The notes below the pieces were generated by a model, which worked only from the letters and a program-made list of their open reading frames with translations, was not told the DNA's origin and made no database searches. Positions 1 through 7,879 of a DNA stretch of 64,000 nucleotides are shown here, one piece after another. This DNA comes from Roseivirga sp. UBA6052 (GTDB taxonomy: Bacteria; Bacteroidota; Bacteroidia; Cytophagales; Cyclobacteriaceae), in NCBI GenBank assembly GCA_002427755.1, contig DIYO01000004.1, forward strand, positions 310,001 through 374,000, written 5' to 3'. The position numbers and the translations under genes were made by a program. Each line of letters starts with the position of its first letter. The first letter of the stretch is position 1.

Positions 1-14
1 GAAATTTAAAACTC

Positions 15-545
15 ATGAATAACAAAATATTAAACCTAGCACTAGCCATTAGTCAGGTTCTACGCTCTTTCTTAATCTTTATCCTTATTGTGGTAGTAGT
101 ATTGGGTGTAATTCTCGTGGTAGATAATGAGGCCCTTCCCTTTTTGAGGTATAACAATGGGGCTTTCAACTTTTCTGGTCAAGGGAGTGGAGAGGCTTTA
201 GGCTTTAGACCACAAGGCTGGTTTACGCTATTCACCTTTTTTAAATTGGCACTTATCATTCTATGTACCATCCTGATTATCTCAGAGATTTTAAAGGTTA
301 TCCAGTCCATTCGTTCTTTAGATACTTTCAAGCAAAAGAATATTCTCGCCTTTAGAAGAATGGCACAGATCTTCTTGGGACTCTTTTTTATCCATATGTT
401 CTCTTTGGTACAAACGGAGGGACAAGTCTCTTTCACCTTTGGTCTACCCTTGGAATATCTCATCGCTATGATCGGCTGCTATGTGCTTTCCGAGATTTTC
501 AAAGAAGGCAACAAATTGATGGAAGAGAACCAATTAACCATATAA
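15..545 (+). CDS. DUF2975-family membrane protein
   Basis: A 176-residue protein with four hydrophobic stretches (about residues 17-37, 70-92, 115-131 and 146-160), so probably a four-helix inner-membrane protein. The C-terminal FKEGNKLMEENQLTI segment is what I associate with the DUF2975 family, whose biochemical role is unknown. It lies two bases upstream of a small Cro/C1-type regulator, the usual partner of DUF2975 genes, so the two are probably co-transcribed and may form a membrane protein/regulator pair (inference). Only 14 bases precede the ATG in this window, so the promoter cannot be assessed. Confidence 0.8.
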   Translation: MNNKILNLALAISQVLRSFLIFILIVVVVLGVILVVDNEALPFLRYNNGAFNFSGQGSGEALGFRPQGWFTLFTFFKLALIILCTILIISEILKVIQSIRSLDTFKQKNILAFRRMAQIFLGLFFIHMFSLVQTEGQVSFTFGLPLEYLIAMIGCYVLSEIFKEGNKLMEENQLTI

Positions 546-547
546 CC

Positions 548-754
548 ATGGCAATCATTATCAACTTAGATGTTATGATGGCCAAGCGGAAGATTCGCTC
601 TAAAGTCTTGGCTCAGCAATTGGGCATTACAGAAGCTAATCTGTCGATTTTGAAAACGGGTAAAGCCAAAGCCATCCGCTTTACTACTTTAGAAGCCATC
701 TGTGAGGCTTTGGATTGTCAGCCGGGAGATTTGTTGGAGTATCGAGAAGAATAG
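548..754 (+). CDS. XRE-family helix-turn-helix regulator (YozG-like)
   Basis: A 68-residue protein that is almost entirely one helix-turn-helix domain. Residues 17-40 (RSKVLAQQLGITEANLSILK) are a clear Cro/C1-type motif, and TLEAICEALDCQPGDLLEY is the typical last helix of the small YozG-like regulators. The ATG follows the stop of the DUF2975 gene by two bases, which argues for translational coupling. It probably binds DNA as a dimer; its targets are unknown, although control of its own operon is the usual pattern for such pairs (inference). Confidence 0.85.
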   Translation: MAIIINLDVMMAKRKIRSKVLAQQLGITEANLSILKTGKAKAIRFTTLEAICEALDCQPGDLLEYREE

Positions 755-757
755 GCC

Positions 758-832
758 ACACGATAAACGCTACACGCATCAGGCCAAGGAAATTAAGTTC
801 CTGTGAAGCGTGAGGCGAGTAGCGTATGACTT
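758..832. repeat. imperfect palindromic intergenic sequence
   Basis: The left arm (ACGATAAACGCTACACGC) and right arm (GCGTGAGGCGAGTAGCGTA) are loosely inverted copies around a GGAA-ATTAAG-TTCC core. It directly follows the regulator gene and precedes the CGTCAT-type repeats. I see no U-tract that would make it a standard terminator. It may be a decayed repeat unit. Confidence 0.4.
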
Positions 833-841
833 AAAGTAAAG

Positions 842-937
842 CGTCATCCTGAACTCGTTTCAGGATCTAAAAATTACTTTGGTGATCAGAATCAGAAGAT
901 TCCGAAACATCCCGATAGCTATCGGGACGGAATGACG
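842..937. repeat. CGTCAT...ATGACG mosaic inverted-repeat element, copy 1
   Basis: The element starts CGTCATCC and ends GGAATGACG. The left part holds the hairpin CCTGAA-CTCG-TTTCAGG and the right part the hairpin CCCGATAGCTATCGGG. Bases 897-937 are the exact reverse complement of 2348-2388 (41 of 41 bases), and the left half also matches the far end of that copy, so the two are inverted copies on either side of prfB. Confidence 0.8.
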
Positions 938-995
938 GCTAAGATTTGATTGCTTTAAGCCCTTTTCCCTTGTGAGAATAACGAAAAAGACGGAA

Positions 996-1123
996 CGTCA
1001 CTGCGCCTTCGCTGTAGCTTTAGCGCAAGCGTTCTGAGTGTTCAGAGTATTCTGAATCGAAAGAGTCTCATTTTCGGATTAGGGGATTCTTTCGCTCGTC
1101 CATTGGACTCCTCAGAATGACGG
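996..1123. repeat. CGTCAC...GAATGACG mosaic repeat, copy 2
   Basis: It has the same end motifs as copy 1 but a different interior: CGTCACTG, then TTCTGAGTGTTCAGAG, ATCGAAAGAGTCTC, and GGGATTCTTTCG closing with CTCAGAATGACGG. The GAAAGAGTCTC and GATTCTTTCG words recur in the copy at 8400-8504, which identifies a subfamily. Confidence 0.65.
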
Positions 1124-1198
1124 TCGGTTAAAGTCTCGTTTTTCATTATGGAGATTCTTTCGGTCGCTTTACCTTGTTTGCTCCCTCAGAATGACGAA
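1124..1198. repeat. partial right half of the CGTCAC...GAATGACG repeat
   Basis: AAGTCTCGTTTTTCATTATG, then GGAGATTCTTTCGGTCGCTT and CCCTCAGAATGACG, repeats the right half of the preceding copy, so two right halves lie in tandem. It ends about 30 bases before the probable prfB promoter. Confidence 0.55.
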
Positions 1199-1228
1199 AA
1201 GAGATTTCCAAATCTCAGACCATTTCTT

Positions 1229-1236
1229 CACTTTTG
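1229..1236 (+). promoter_or_regulatory. possible -7 box of the prfB promoter
   Basis: CACTTTTG differs by one base from the Bacteroidota -7 consensus TAnnTTTG and lies 21 bases before the prfB ATG, the same distance as better matches before gcvT and the first DAHP synthase. No clear TTTG is seen 19 bases upstream. Confidence 0.35.
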
Positions 1237-1256
1237 CAGCTTAATAGAACTAAGAC

Positions 1257-2334
1257 ATGACTTCAGACCAACTGAAAGATTTAAAAGCCCGTGTAACGGC
1301 TTTGAGGGGGTATCTTTGACTACGATATCAAGAAGAAAGAAGTAATTGACGAGGAACTGGTTACCGCCCAACCAGATTTCTGGAATGACCCTAAGGAGGC
1401 GGAAAAAGTATTAAAGGCACTTCGTAATAAAAAAGTCTGGACAGATAGCTTTGAGAAGGTAAATGAGGCCGTTGAAGACCTTGAAACCCTGCAAGAATTC
1501 TTTGAGATGGGTGAAGGTGATGAAGCGGAGATTGAAGCCCAATATCAGGTGGCCTTACAGCTTCTAGAAGACATTGAGTTTAAGAAGATGCTCAGTGGTG
1601 AGGAAGATCAGCTGAATGCCATGATTGAGATTAACCCTGGGGCTGGTGGTACAGAAAGTAACGACTGGGCCGAGATGCTGATGCGGATGTACATCATGTG
1701 GGGTGAGAAGAACGGCATGAAGGTGAAGCAGGTAAACTATCAACCGGGTGAAGTTGCCGGATTAAAGTCGGCTACTTTAGAGTTTGAAGGTGAGTTTGCT
1801 TATGGCCAGCTAAAGTCTGAGTCGGGTGTTCATCGTTTGGTACGCATCTCTCCTTTTGATTCAGGTGGAAGAAGACATACCTCCTTTTCATCGGTTTTTG
1901 CTTACCCAATAGTGGACGATACTATAGAGATTGAAATCAATCCATCGGATATTTCTTGGGATACCTTTAGATCAGGGGGTGCTGGTGGTCAGAATGTGAA
2001 CAAGGTAGAAACAGGGGTTCGTTTGAAGCATGCGCCTTCGGGGATTATTATTGAGAATACGGAAACGCGTTCTCAGTTGGGCAACAAGGAGAAGGCCATG
2101 GCCATGTTAAAGTCTCAGTTGTATCAGCGAGAATTAGAGAAGCGCCATGCGGAGCGAGATAAGGTAGAGGGTGAAAAGATGAGAGTAGATTTTGGCTCTC
2201 AGATTAGAAACTATGTGATGCATCCGTACAAACTCGTGAAAGATAATCGCACTGGCGTTGAACGAACCGATGTGCAAAATGTTATGGATGGGGATCTTGA
2301 TGACTTCATTAAGGCGTATTTGATGCAGCTTTAA
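1257..2334 (+). CDS. prfB: peptide chain release factor 2, with programmed +1 frameshift
   Basis: RF2 recognises UGA and UAA and triggers peptidyl-tRNA hydrolysis. Translation starts at the ATG at 1257, reads 20 codons to CTT, and meets an in-frame TGA at 1317-1319; slipping +1 at CTTTGAC continues in the frame ending at 2334, giving about 358 residues. The long second frame carries the SPF anticodon-mimic tripeptide (VRISPFDSGG) and the catalytic GGQ loop (SGGAGGQNVNK). The 20-codon first part (MTSDQLKDLKARVTALRGYL) resembles the usual RF2 N-terminus. Low RF2 favours frameshifting, so the gene controls itself. It should be annotated as one joined CDS, not as a truncated gene starting at 1507. 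Confidence 0.95.
1305..1320 (+). promoter_or_regulatory. prfB programmed frameshift site
   Basis: AGGGGGTATCTTTGAC is the same 16 bases as the classic E. coli prfB site: an internal Shine-Dalgarno-like AGGGGG, a three-base spacer, the CTT slip codon and the UGA-C stop context recognised by RF2 itself. Confidence 0.95.
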
Positions 2335-2347
2335 GCTCCTTTTAAGA

Positions 2348-2445
2348 CGTCATTCCGTCCCGATAGCTATCGGGATGTTTCGGAATCTTTTAAGACGATA
2401 CGTAAAGCATTGAAGCAGATCCTGAAACGATTTCAGGAAGACGGT
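2348..2445. repeat. CGTCAT...-type mosaic repeat, copy 3 (inverted relative to copy 1)
   Basis: CGTCATTCCGTCCCGATAGC and the following bases to 2388 are the exact reverse complement of 897-937. The right part (AGATCCTGAAACGATTTCAG) matches the reverse complement of the left part of copy 1 with a few changes. It fills most of the 172-base gap between prfB and the MFS gene; its CCCGATAGCTATCGGG palindrome could act as a weak terminator. Confidence 0.8.
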
Positions 2446-2506
2446 GATAAGAAATAAAAAGGTGGTCAATCCCCCGAGCCCCCTTTTCAAAAGGGGAGAA
2501 TAAAAA

Positions 2507-3715
2507 ATGTCTAACCCAACAACCATAAAAAAAGAAAGCCTCTTTAGTCTGCAATTCACGCTGCTTTGCGTGAGTTCACTATTGTTTTTCTCCAGCTTCA
2601 ATATGATTGTGCCGGATCTCTACGATTACCTGGACAATATGGGCGGTGGAGAATACAAAGGGCTGATCATTGCGCTCTTTACCGTAACGGCAGGACTTTC
2701 CAGGCCTTTTAGCGGCAAGCTCTCAGATACTATCGGTAGAATTCCGGTCATGGTATTAGGGGTTGCGGTTTGTGTGATCATGGGCTTATTATACCCAGTA
2801 GTGAGTTCTGTTTGGTCTCTGCTGCTGCTGCGTTTCTTCCATGGTTTTTCTACGGGCTTTAAGCCAACAGGCACCTCCGCTTTTATCGCTGATATTGTGC
2901 CCGCCCATAGACGAGGAGAAGCCATGGGCTACTTTGGATTATTCGGGAGTACCGGTATGGCGTTAGGCCCAAGTATCGGTCCGCAGATAACAGCAGCTTA
3001 CAATATCGATGTGACCTTCTACTGCTCTGCGATCATCGCTTTTCTATCCATTGCCATCCTCTTGGGCATGAAAGAAACTTTGAAAGAAAAGGAATCTTTC
3101 AAGTTCAGCTTATTAAAAATTAGAAAAGATGAGGTGTTAGAACCTAGGGTTTTTAACCCATCGATTACCCTACTCCTCTGCACTTTCTCTTTTGGCGCCA
3201 CTATTACACTAGCACCCGATATGGCCATTAATCTCGGATTTCCTGAAGGTCAAAAAGGTATATTCTTTACCCTTTACGTGGTCTGCTCTTTGCTGGCTAG
3301 AGTTACTGCAGGAAAGATCTCTGATAAAAAGGGGCGAGTGATTGTGCTAAAATATGCGGTTGTCTTCCTCTTTGCTTCTAATATCGTTTTAGCCTATGCC
3401 GACTCGCAAGCTGTGTTTATCATTGGCTCTTGTATTTTCGGCTTTGCGGCCGGTATGAATAGCCCAACCATTTATGCTTGGACCATTGACTTGAGTTTGG
3501 ATCACGCAAGAGGTAAAGGCATTGCCACCATGTATATCGCTTTAGAAGTGGGTATTGGCCTGGGCGCCTTTATTGCTGGCTATATTTATAGCAACGAAAT
3601 TGATAACTTACGTTTCGCATTTTTCACTTGTGCTGTCTTGACTGTTTTGGCTTTCCTATTTTTGAATTATGGACTCGGCTACGGCAAACGGCTCGTTCAG
3701 AAATACGGTTCATGA
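2507..3715 (+). CDS. major facilitator superfamily transporter
   Basis: A 402-residue protein with about twelve hydrophobic helices and the loop 2-3 signature GKLSDTIGR (residues 70-78), a variant of MFS motif A. A second, weaker copy (GKISDKKGR) lies in the second half, as expected from the two-fold MFS repeat. It is probably a proton-coupled exporter of small molecules in the inner membrane; no substrate can be assigned. The start is the ATG at 2507, preceded by AAGGGGAGA, an unusually good ribosome-binding site for this genome. Its stop overlaps the next start by four bases (ATGA). Confidence 0.85.
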   Translation: MSNPTTIKKESLFSLQFTLLCVSSLLFFSSFNMIVPDLYDYLDNMGGGEYKGLIIALFTVTAGLSRPFSGKLSDTIGRIPVMVLGVAVCVIMGLLYPVVSSVWSLLLLRFFHGFSTGFKPTGTSAFIADIVPAHRRGEAMGYFGLFGSTGMALGPSIGPQITAAYNIDVTFYCSAIIAFLSIAILLGMKETLKEKESFKFSLLKIRKDEVLEPRVFNPSITLLLCTFSFGATITLAPDMAINLGFPEGQKGIFFTLYVVCSLLARVTAGKISDKKGRVIVLKYAVVFLFASNIVLAYADSQAVFIIGSCIFGFAAGMNSPTIYAWTIDLSLDHARGKGIATMYIALEVGIGLGAFIAGYIYSNEIDNLRFAFFTCAVLTVLAFLFLNYGLGYGKRLVQKYGS

Positions 3716-4386
3716 ATCAAAAGAATTACGTTTATCCCTTCGCGATCTTGTCGGCAGTTCATCTGCTCGGCCAATTTTTAGAGGAACCTTTAATTCATGA
3801 TGTGACCAAGCCCTTCTTAATCCCGGCATTGGCTTATTATTTCTATAAAACTTGTATCCAAACACCATTGAACAAGTTTGTCTATGCTGCACTATTTTTT
3901 AGTTGGCTGGGAGATGTCTTATTGATCTTCTCTGGACAAAATGCCATGTTCTTTATTACCGGATTGATAGCCTTCCTCATAGGACACCTAGTCTATGCCT
4001 TTATGAATATCAACTTTGTGAATGATAGCAACGCCAAGCCGGTATTTAAATGGCCGGCTGTTTTTGTGGGAGGCTATGGCTTATTCTTTTTTACTTATTT
4101 GAAAGATGTACTCGGTGAAATGATGATACCAGTAGCCATCTATTGTGCAGTGATCTGTATTATGGGAATTACGGCCATTGGCAGATGGAAAAGAACAGAC
4201 AAGAACAGTTTCAATCTAGTTCTTATTGGCGCCATTCTATTCATCACAAGCGACTCTGTTATTGGCTTGAATCGTTTTATGGGACCTGTAGCATTTGCCG
4301 GACCGATAGTCATGTCCACCTATTTGCTGGCACAATACCTACTCGTAAAGGGGTATACGGCTTTTATAGAAGGGTTAAAGAAGTGA
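3712..4386 (+). CDS. YhhN/lysoplasmalogenase-family membrane protein
   Basis: A 224-residue protein with seven or eight hydrophobic helices. SWLGDVLLIF near residue 60 and the FLIGHLVYAF segment match the YhhN family, which includes TMEM86-type lysoplasmalogenases that cleave the vinyl ether bond of lysoplasmalogen. Whether this member has that activity is unknown. I chose the ATG at 3712, which overlaps the MFS stop as ATGA, over an upstream alternative inside the transporter gene. Tight overlap implies co-expression with the transporter. Confidence 0.75.
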   Translation: MNQKNYVYPFAILSAVHLLGQFLEEPLIHDVTKPFLIPALAYYFYKTCIQTPLNKFVYAALFFSWLGDVLLIFSGQNAMFFITGLIAFLIGHLVYAFMNINFVNDSNAKPVFKWPAVFVGGYGLFFFTYLKDVLGEMMIPVAIYCAVICIMGITAIGRWKRTDKNSFNLVLIGAILFITSDSVIGLNRFMGPVAFAGPIVMSTYLLAQYLLVKGYTAFIEGLKK

Positions 4387-4492
4387 CGAGTTGCGAGTTG
4401 CACTTTAGATTAAAGTATGCAACTCCTAAATAAAAAAGCAGCGATTAACTCGGTGCCAATATCCTCGAAACTCGTGGCTAGAAGCTCGAGAC
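4386..4492. repeat. intergenic repeat built of CTCG/AACTCG words, copy 1
   Basis: The left arm GACGAGTTGCGAGTTGCA and the right arm CGAAACTCGTGGCTAGAAGC form an imperfect inverted pair, with GCAACTCC lying between. Similar words occur at 7803-7878. It fills the gap between two convergent genes. No protein-coding signal is visible. Confidence 0.45.
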
Positions 4493-4493
4493 T

Positions 4494-5189
4494 CTATCTC
4501 ATTCTTCTCACCTTACCAGAACCAGAAGTACTTGAATTAACACCCGTAGGATTGCCTTTATAGTACACATTACCGCTTCCTGAGATTCGTACATCAAGCT
4601 CTCCCTCTACATTAACTGTGGCACGACCTGAACCTGAAATGGTAATGTTATAATCACCAACTTTGAGGTCTTCAGCGAAATACTTTCCTGAACCACTGAT
4701 ACCCAATCTGGCATCACTTGAACTACCACTTAATTCAATATTTCCTGCACCAGAAATTCTTGAGCTTACTGTTCTGGCATCAACCTCCACTTCTATGCCT
4801 CCAGAGCCTGAAATGGACGCTTCAAAATCGTCTGATTTCAATAAGCCTTGAGAAACAATATCACCGGAACTACTTACGTACACGCCATTGATTTCTTTCA
4901 CTGTAATGTACACATCTACTTTTGGCGAATCTCTCCAGCTTCTCCACCATCTGCCTCGGTTTTCAGTACCGATACGTAGTCTTCCGCTTTTTACATCAGT
5001 TTCTACTTTCTCAAGATCCGAACGACTTCCTTCTAAGATCACTTCGTTCTTATCTCCCATCTTGATGTAAACTGTGCCATCAATGCTCATCATCACTTCA
5101 TCGAAATTACCCACGTTGCGGGTTTCTTTGTTCTGAGCAGAAAGAGCGATGGTACAGACTAAAAGTAGAGCAGTAAATATATTCCTCAT
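4494..5189 (-). CDS. secreted GIN-domain (DUF2807) protein
   Basis: A 231-residue protein with a signal peptide (residues 1-18, cut probably after LSAQ) and a repetitive body with ISGSG/ISGAG turns every 15-25 residues (about residues 110-225), the hallmark of the DUF2807 head GIN domain, expected to fold as a right-handed parallel beta structure. The family is very common in Bacteroidota and sits in the periplasm or at the cell surface; its function is unknown. A basic WWRSWRDSPK segment interrupts the domain near residue 82. It appears to be transcribed alone. Confidence 0.8.
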   Translation of the reverse strand: MRNIFTALLLVCTIALSAQNKETRNVGNFDEVMMSIDGTVYIKMGDKNEVILEGSRSDLEKVETDVKSGRLRIGTENRGRWWRSWRDSPKVDVYITVKEINGVYVSSSGDIVSQGLLKSDDFEASISGSGGIEVEVDARTVSSRISGAGNIELSGSSSDARLGISGSGKYFAEDLKVGDYNITISGSGRATVNVEGELDVRISGSGNVYYKGNPTGVNSSTSGSGKVRRMR

Positions 5190-5230
5190 GATTTCTTAAT
5201 TCTTACACCCTAGAGACCTAAAAAGCGGAC

Positions 5231-6604
5231 TTAGGTTGCATCGATAATTGAAAATTCTTGGCTTTTTTGATGTGCTAATTTCTTAAACCTTAAATAAAGT
5301 GCAATCGCAGCAATTGTCAACCCAATCAACAAACCATACCAGATACCTTGTGGACCATAATCAAGTACAAAGCCAAAGATATAACTCATCGGAATGGCCA
5401 TTACCCAGTAAGCCGCGAAAGTGATATAAGTCGGTACTTTGACATCTGACATTCCCCGTAATGAACCTAAGCCTACTACTTGAACCCCATCGGATAGCTG
5501 GAATAAACCTGCAATAATTAACAACGAGGCTGCTAATTCGATCACCTCAATTTCATCCTTGCCCACATAGAGTGTTGGGAAGAAATTACTGAAGGTCATA
5601 TATACGGCAGAACATCCTGCCATAAACACGATGGCCATCATAAAACTGGTATTACCCACCTTCATAAGGTTGAGTCCATCTTTCCTGCCAATCTGATTAC
5701 CCACCCGAACTGTAGAAGCAGCAGATATGCCTGAGGCCATCATGTAACTTAGAGAAACCAATGAAATGGCAATCTGATGTGCTGCCAACGGACCTGTACC
5801 AATCCACCCCATCATTATAGCAGCCATAGCGAATGCACCCACTTCAAATACGAATTGAATACCACTAGGCACCCCAATTTTCAGCATAGGTTTAAAGAAG
5901 GTCGATTTGATTTTAGAAAGCTGAAAACCCTCTCTAAATCGCTGGAATCTTGCATATCTGAATACAAACAAAAATAGGCCAATCGCCATTAAAACACGAG
6001 CAATCAGAGTTGCCCATCCCGCTCCATTCAATCCTAATTCTGGGAAACCGAACTTGCCAAAAATCAAGAGGTAATTCAGCAGGATATTCACCAAGTTGGC
6101 CGCGATGGTGATGTACATGGTTGGCTTTGTCACCGACATGCCCTCGGCAAATTGCCTGAAGCATTGGAACATCATCAATGGCAACAAAGAAGATGAGATG
6201 ATAAGAAAATAGGGAGTCCCTAAGCTTACCACGTCTTCTGGCTGGCTCATGTAAGGGATTGTATAGCTCAACCCAAATAAGACCAAAACGAGTAAGAAAC
6301 CAGCACCTCCGCAGAGTATTATACCGTGCCTCAGCAGTCTAATGATTTTAGATTCATCTTGCTGTCCATCAGCTTGTGCTACTAAAGGTGTAATGCCATA
6401 AGAAACTCCTATCCCGAACATTACTAACACATTCATAAAATTATTAGCGAAAGAAGAGGCTGCTAATGGAGTTGCTCCTAATTGACCCACCATAATACTA
6501 TCGGCAATACCCACAGAGATATGCCCCAGTTGGCTTAGCATAACGGGGTAAGCAATGTTCAAGGTCTTCTTGAAATGGGCATTATAGCTCAGTGATTGAC
6601 TCAT
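5231..6604 (-). CDS. MATE-family multidrug/cation exporter
   Basis: A 457-residue inner-membrane protein with about twelve hydrophobic helices in two halves. MLSQLGHISVGIADSIMVGQ (residues 18-37) is typical of the first MATE helices and the NorM branch, which export drugs or dyes in exchange for sodium or protons. Substrate is not predictable from sequence. The ATG shares one base with the stop of the upstream Nudix gene (TAATG), so the two are translationally coupled. Confidence 0.9.
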   Translation of the reverse strand: MSQSLSYNAHFKKTLNIAYPVMLSQLGHISVGIADSIMVGQLGATPLAASSFANNFMNVLVMFGIGVSYGITPLVAQADGQQDESKIIRLLRHGIILCGGAGFLLVLVLFGLSYTIPYMSQPEDVVSLGTPYFLIISSSLLPLMMFQCFRQFAEGMSVTKPTMYITIAANLVNILLNYLLIFGKFGFPELGLNGAGWATLIARVLMAIGLFLFVFRYARFQRFREGFQLSKIKSTFFKPMLKIGVPSGIQFVFEVGAFAMAAIMMGWIGTGPLAAHQIAISLVSLSYMMASGISAASTVRVGNQIGRKDGLNLMKVGNTSFMMAIVFMAGCSAVYMTFSNFFPTLYVGKDEIEVIELAASLLIIAGLFQLSDGVQVVGLGSLRGMSDVKVPTYITFAAYWVMAIPMSYIFGFVLDYGPQGIWYGLLIGLTIAAIALYLRFKKLAHQKSQEFSIIDAT

Positions 6605-7152
6605 TAGATGCCTAGTGCTCTAGCATATTTAAGGATTCCGGCCATGGTGAGGCTATCTGTTATTCTTCCATCCAGAACCATTTCCAAAGCCTCTTTAAAA
6701 GGTAGTTTCTTGATTGCAATGTCTTCAGTATCATCAAAATCGGTTTCGCCTTGCATAAGCTCTGTTGCCACATACACAAACCCTTCTTCATCAGTAACCG
6801 AATTAGAGGTATGAATTCTGCAAAGCAATTCGAGTTTATTGGCTCTCAAACCCGTTTCTTCTCTCAACTCCCTTAAGGCACCTTCCTCTACATTTTCATC
6901 ATGTGGTACACCTCCCATTGGCAACTCCCAACTATACTCATCTAAGGTATAGCGATATTGACCTACCAGCCAGGTATTACCTTCATCATCGATTGGTAAA
7001 ATGCCTATGGCTAAGTTCTTAAAAGCTACTTTCCCATAGATTCCTTGTCCACCACCCGGCTTAATCACTTGATATTCTGTGACATTCACCCATGCATTGT
7101 CATAGATTTCTTTTCCACTAAGTGTCTTCCAAGGATTCTGATGTTTTGACAT
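6604..7152 (-). CDS. Nudix hydrolase, ADP-ribose pyrophosphatase-like
   Basis: A 182-residue enzyme with a canonical Nudix box, G-x5-E-x7-RELREETGL, at residues 80-102. The upstream WLVGQYRY and SWELPMGG segments are those of the ADP-ribose/NDP-sugar pyrophosphatase branch, which releases a nucleoside monophosphate and a sugar phosphate in the cytoplasm. The exact substrate is uncertain. It is the first gene of a two-gene unit with the MATE exporter; why they are joined is not evident. Confidence 0.85.
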   Translation of the reverse strand: MSKHQNPWKTLSGKEIYDNAWVNVTEYQVIKPGGGQGIYGKVAFKNLAIGILPIDDEGNTWLVGQYRYTLDEYSWELPMGGVPHDENVEEGALRELREETGLRANKLELLCRIHTSNSVTDEEGFVYVATELMQGETDFDDTEDIAIKKLPFKEALEMVLDGRITDSLTMAGILKYARALGI

Positions 7153-7156
7153 GGTT

Positions 7157-7164
7157 CAAAATTA
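7157..7164 (-). promoter_or_regulatory. possible -7 box for the Nudix-MATE operon
   Basis: Read on the minus strand this is TAATTTTG, an exact match to TAnnTTTG, but only about five bases from the ATG, so the message would be almost leaderless. No TTTG lies at the expected -33 position. Confidence 0.3.
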
Positions 7165-7197
7165 GATAAAGGTTTCAAGTTCTTATGCTTTGTTGGT

Positions 7198-7806
7198 ATG
7201 TTTATTACTATGCTTAAGTCAAATTTTGGAAGCGGCAAAGTTGAAGCAGGTAGCGATGAAGTGGGAAGAGGGCCTTTGGCCGGACCAGTTGTTGCTGCAG
7301 CTGTAATTCTTCCACCTGATTACAAGAATGGAAGACTCAATGACTCCAAAAAGCTAAGCTCCAAAGTAATGGAAGAACTTGAACAGGAGATTATGGAGGA
7401 TGCTATTAGCTATAAAGTAGCCGAATGTAGTCCTGAAGAGATTGACCAGATAAATATTCTTAATGCTTCTTTTCTAGCTATGCATAGAAGTATTGAAGGG
7501 TTAGGTCAAGTTCCTGAATTGCTCTTGATAGATGGTAACCGCTTTAAACCATACAAAGAGATTCCTTTCGAATGTATTATAAAAGGGGATGGAAAGTATA
7601 TGTCGATTGCAGCTGCCTCGATTTTGGCCAAGGCGTATCGAGATCGTTTGATGCGCAATGCCGCTCAGCAATACCCCGGCTATAGCTGGGAAACCAACGC
7701 AGGCTATCCTACAAAAAAACACAGAGAAGCGATACAAAAGCTAGGTATCACTCCTCTTCATAGAAAGTCTTTTAGGTTATTGCCAGAACAGATAGAGCTG
7801 TTTTGA
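7198..7806 (+). CDS. rnhB: ribonuclease HII
   Basis: RNase HII cuts RNA in RNA-DNA hybrids and starts removal of single ribonucleotides from DNA. The 202-residue protein has the signature SDEVGRGPLAGPVVAAA (catalytic Asp20 and Glu21), DSKKL at 49-53, Asp112 in LLIDGN, and KGDGKYMSIAAASILAK followed by Asp149, as the family requires. The usual KGDAKS motif reads KGDGKY here. The ATG at 7210 (MLKSNFGSGK) is an equally good start. It is divergent from the Nudix gene across 45 bases. Confidence 0.93.
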   Translation: MFITMLKSNFGSGKVEAGSDEVGRGPLAGPVVAAAVILPPDYKNGRLNDSKKLSSKVMEELEQEIMEDAISYKVAECSPEEIDQINILNASFLAMHRSIEGLGQVPELLLIDGNRFKPYKEIPFECIIKGDGKYMSIAAASILAKAYRDRLMRNAAQQYPGYSWETNAGYPTKKHREAIQKLGITPLHRKSFRLLPEQIELF

Positions 7807-7878
7807 AAAGTTTCTAGCTTCGAGTTGTGAGCTTCGACAAGAAAACACTTGTAACTGGCAGCTCGTCACTCGTAACTC
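7803..7878. repeat. intergenic repeat built of CTCG/AACTCG words, copy 2
   Basis: The left arm TTTCTAGCTTCGAGTTGTGA and the right arm CAGCTCGTCACTCGTAACTC resemble, respectively, the inverted right and left arms of 4386-4492. The sequence lies between convergent rnhB and an NTF2-like gene. Confidence 0.45.
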
Positions 7879-7879
7879 T

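Noticed and set aside
1317..1319. In-frame stop in prfB as evidence of a pseudogene
   Set aside because: The stop is in the exact CTTTGAC frameshift context with an upstream AGGGGG, and the downstream frame is intact.
1148..1345. Open frame of 65 codons before prfB
   Set aside because: It runs through repeat sequence into the start of prfB in a different frame and has no protein-like composition.
4143..4433. 96-codon plus-strand frame overlapping the YhhN gene
   Set aside because: It is an alternative frame of a well-supported membrane protein gene and has no homology-like features.
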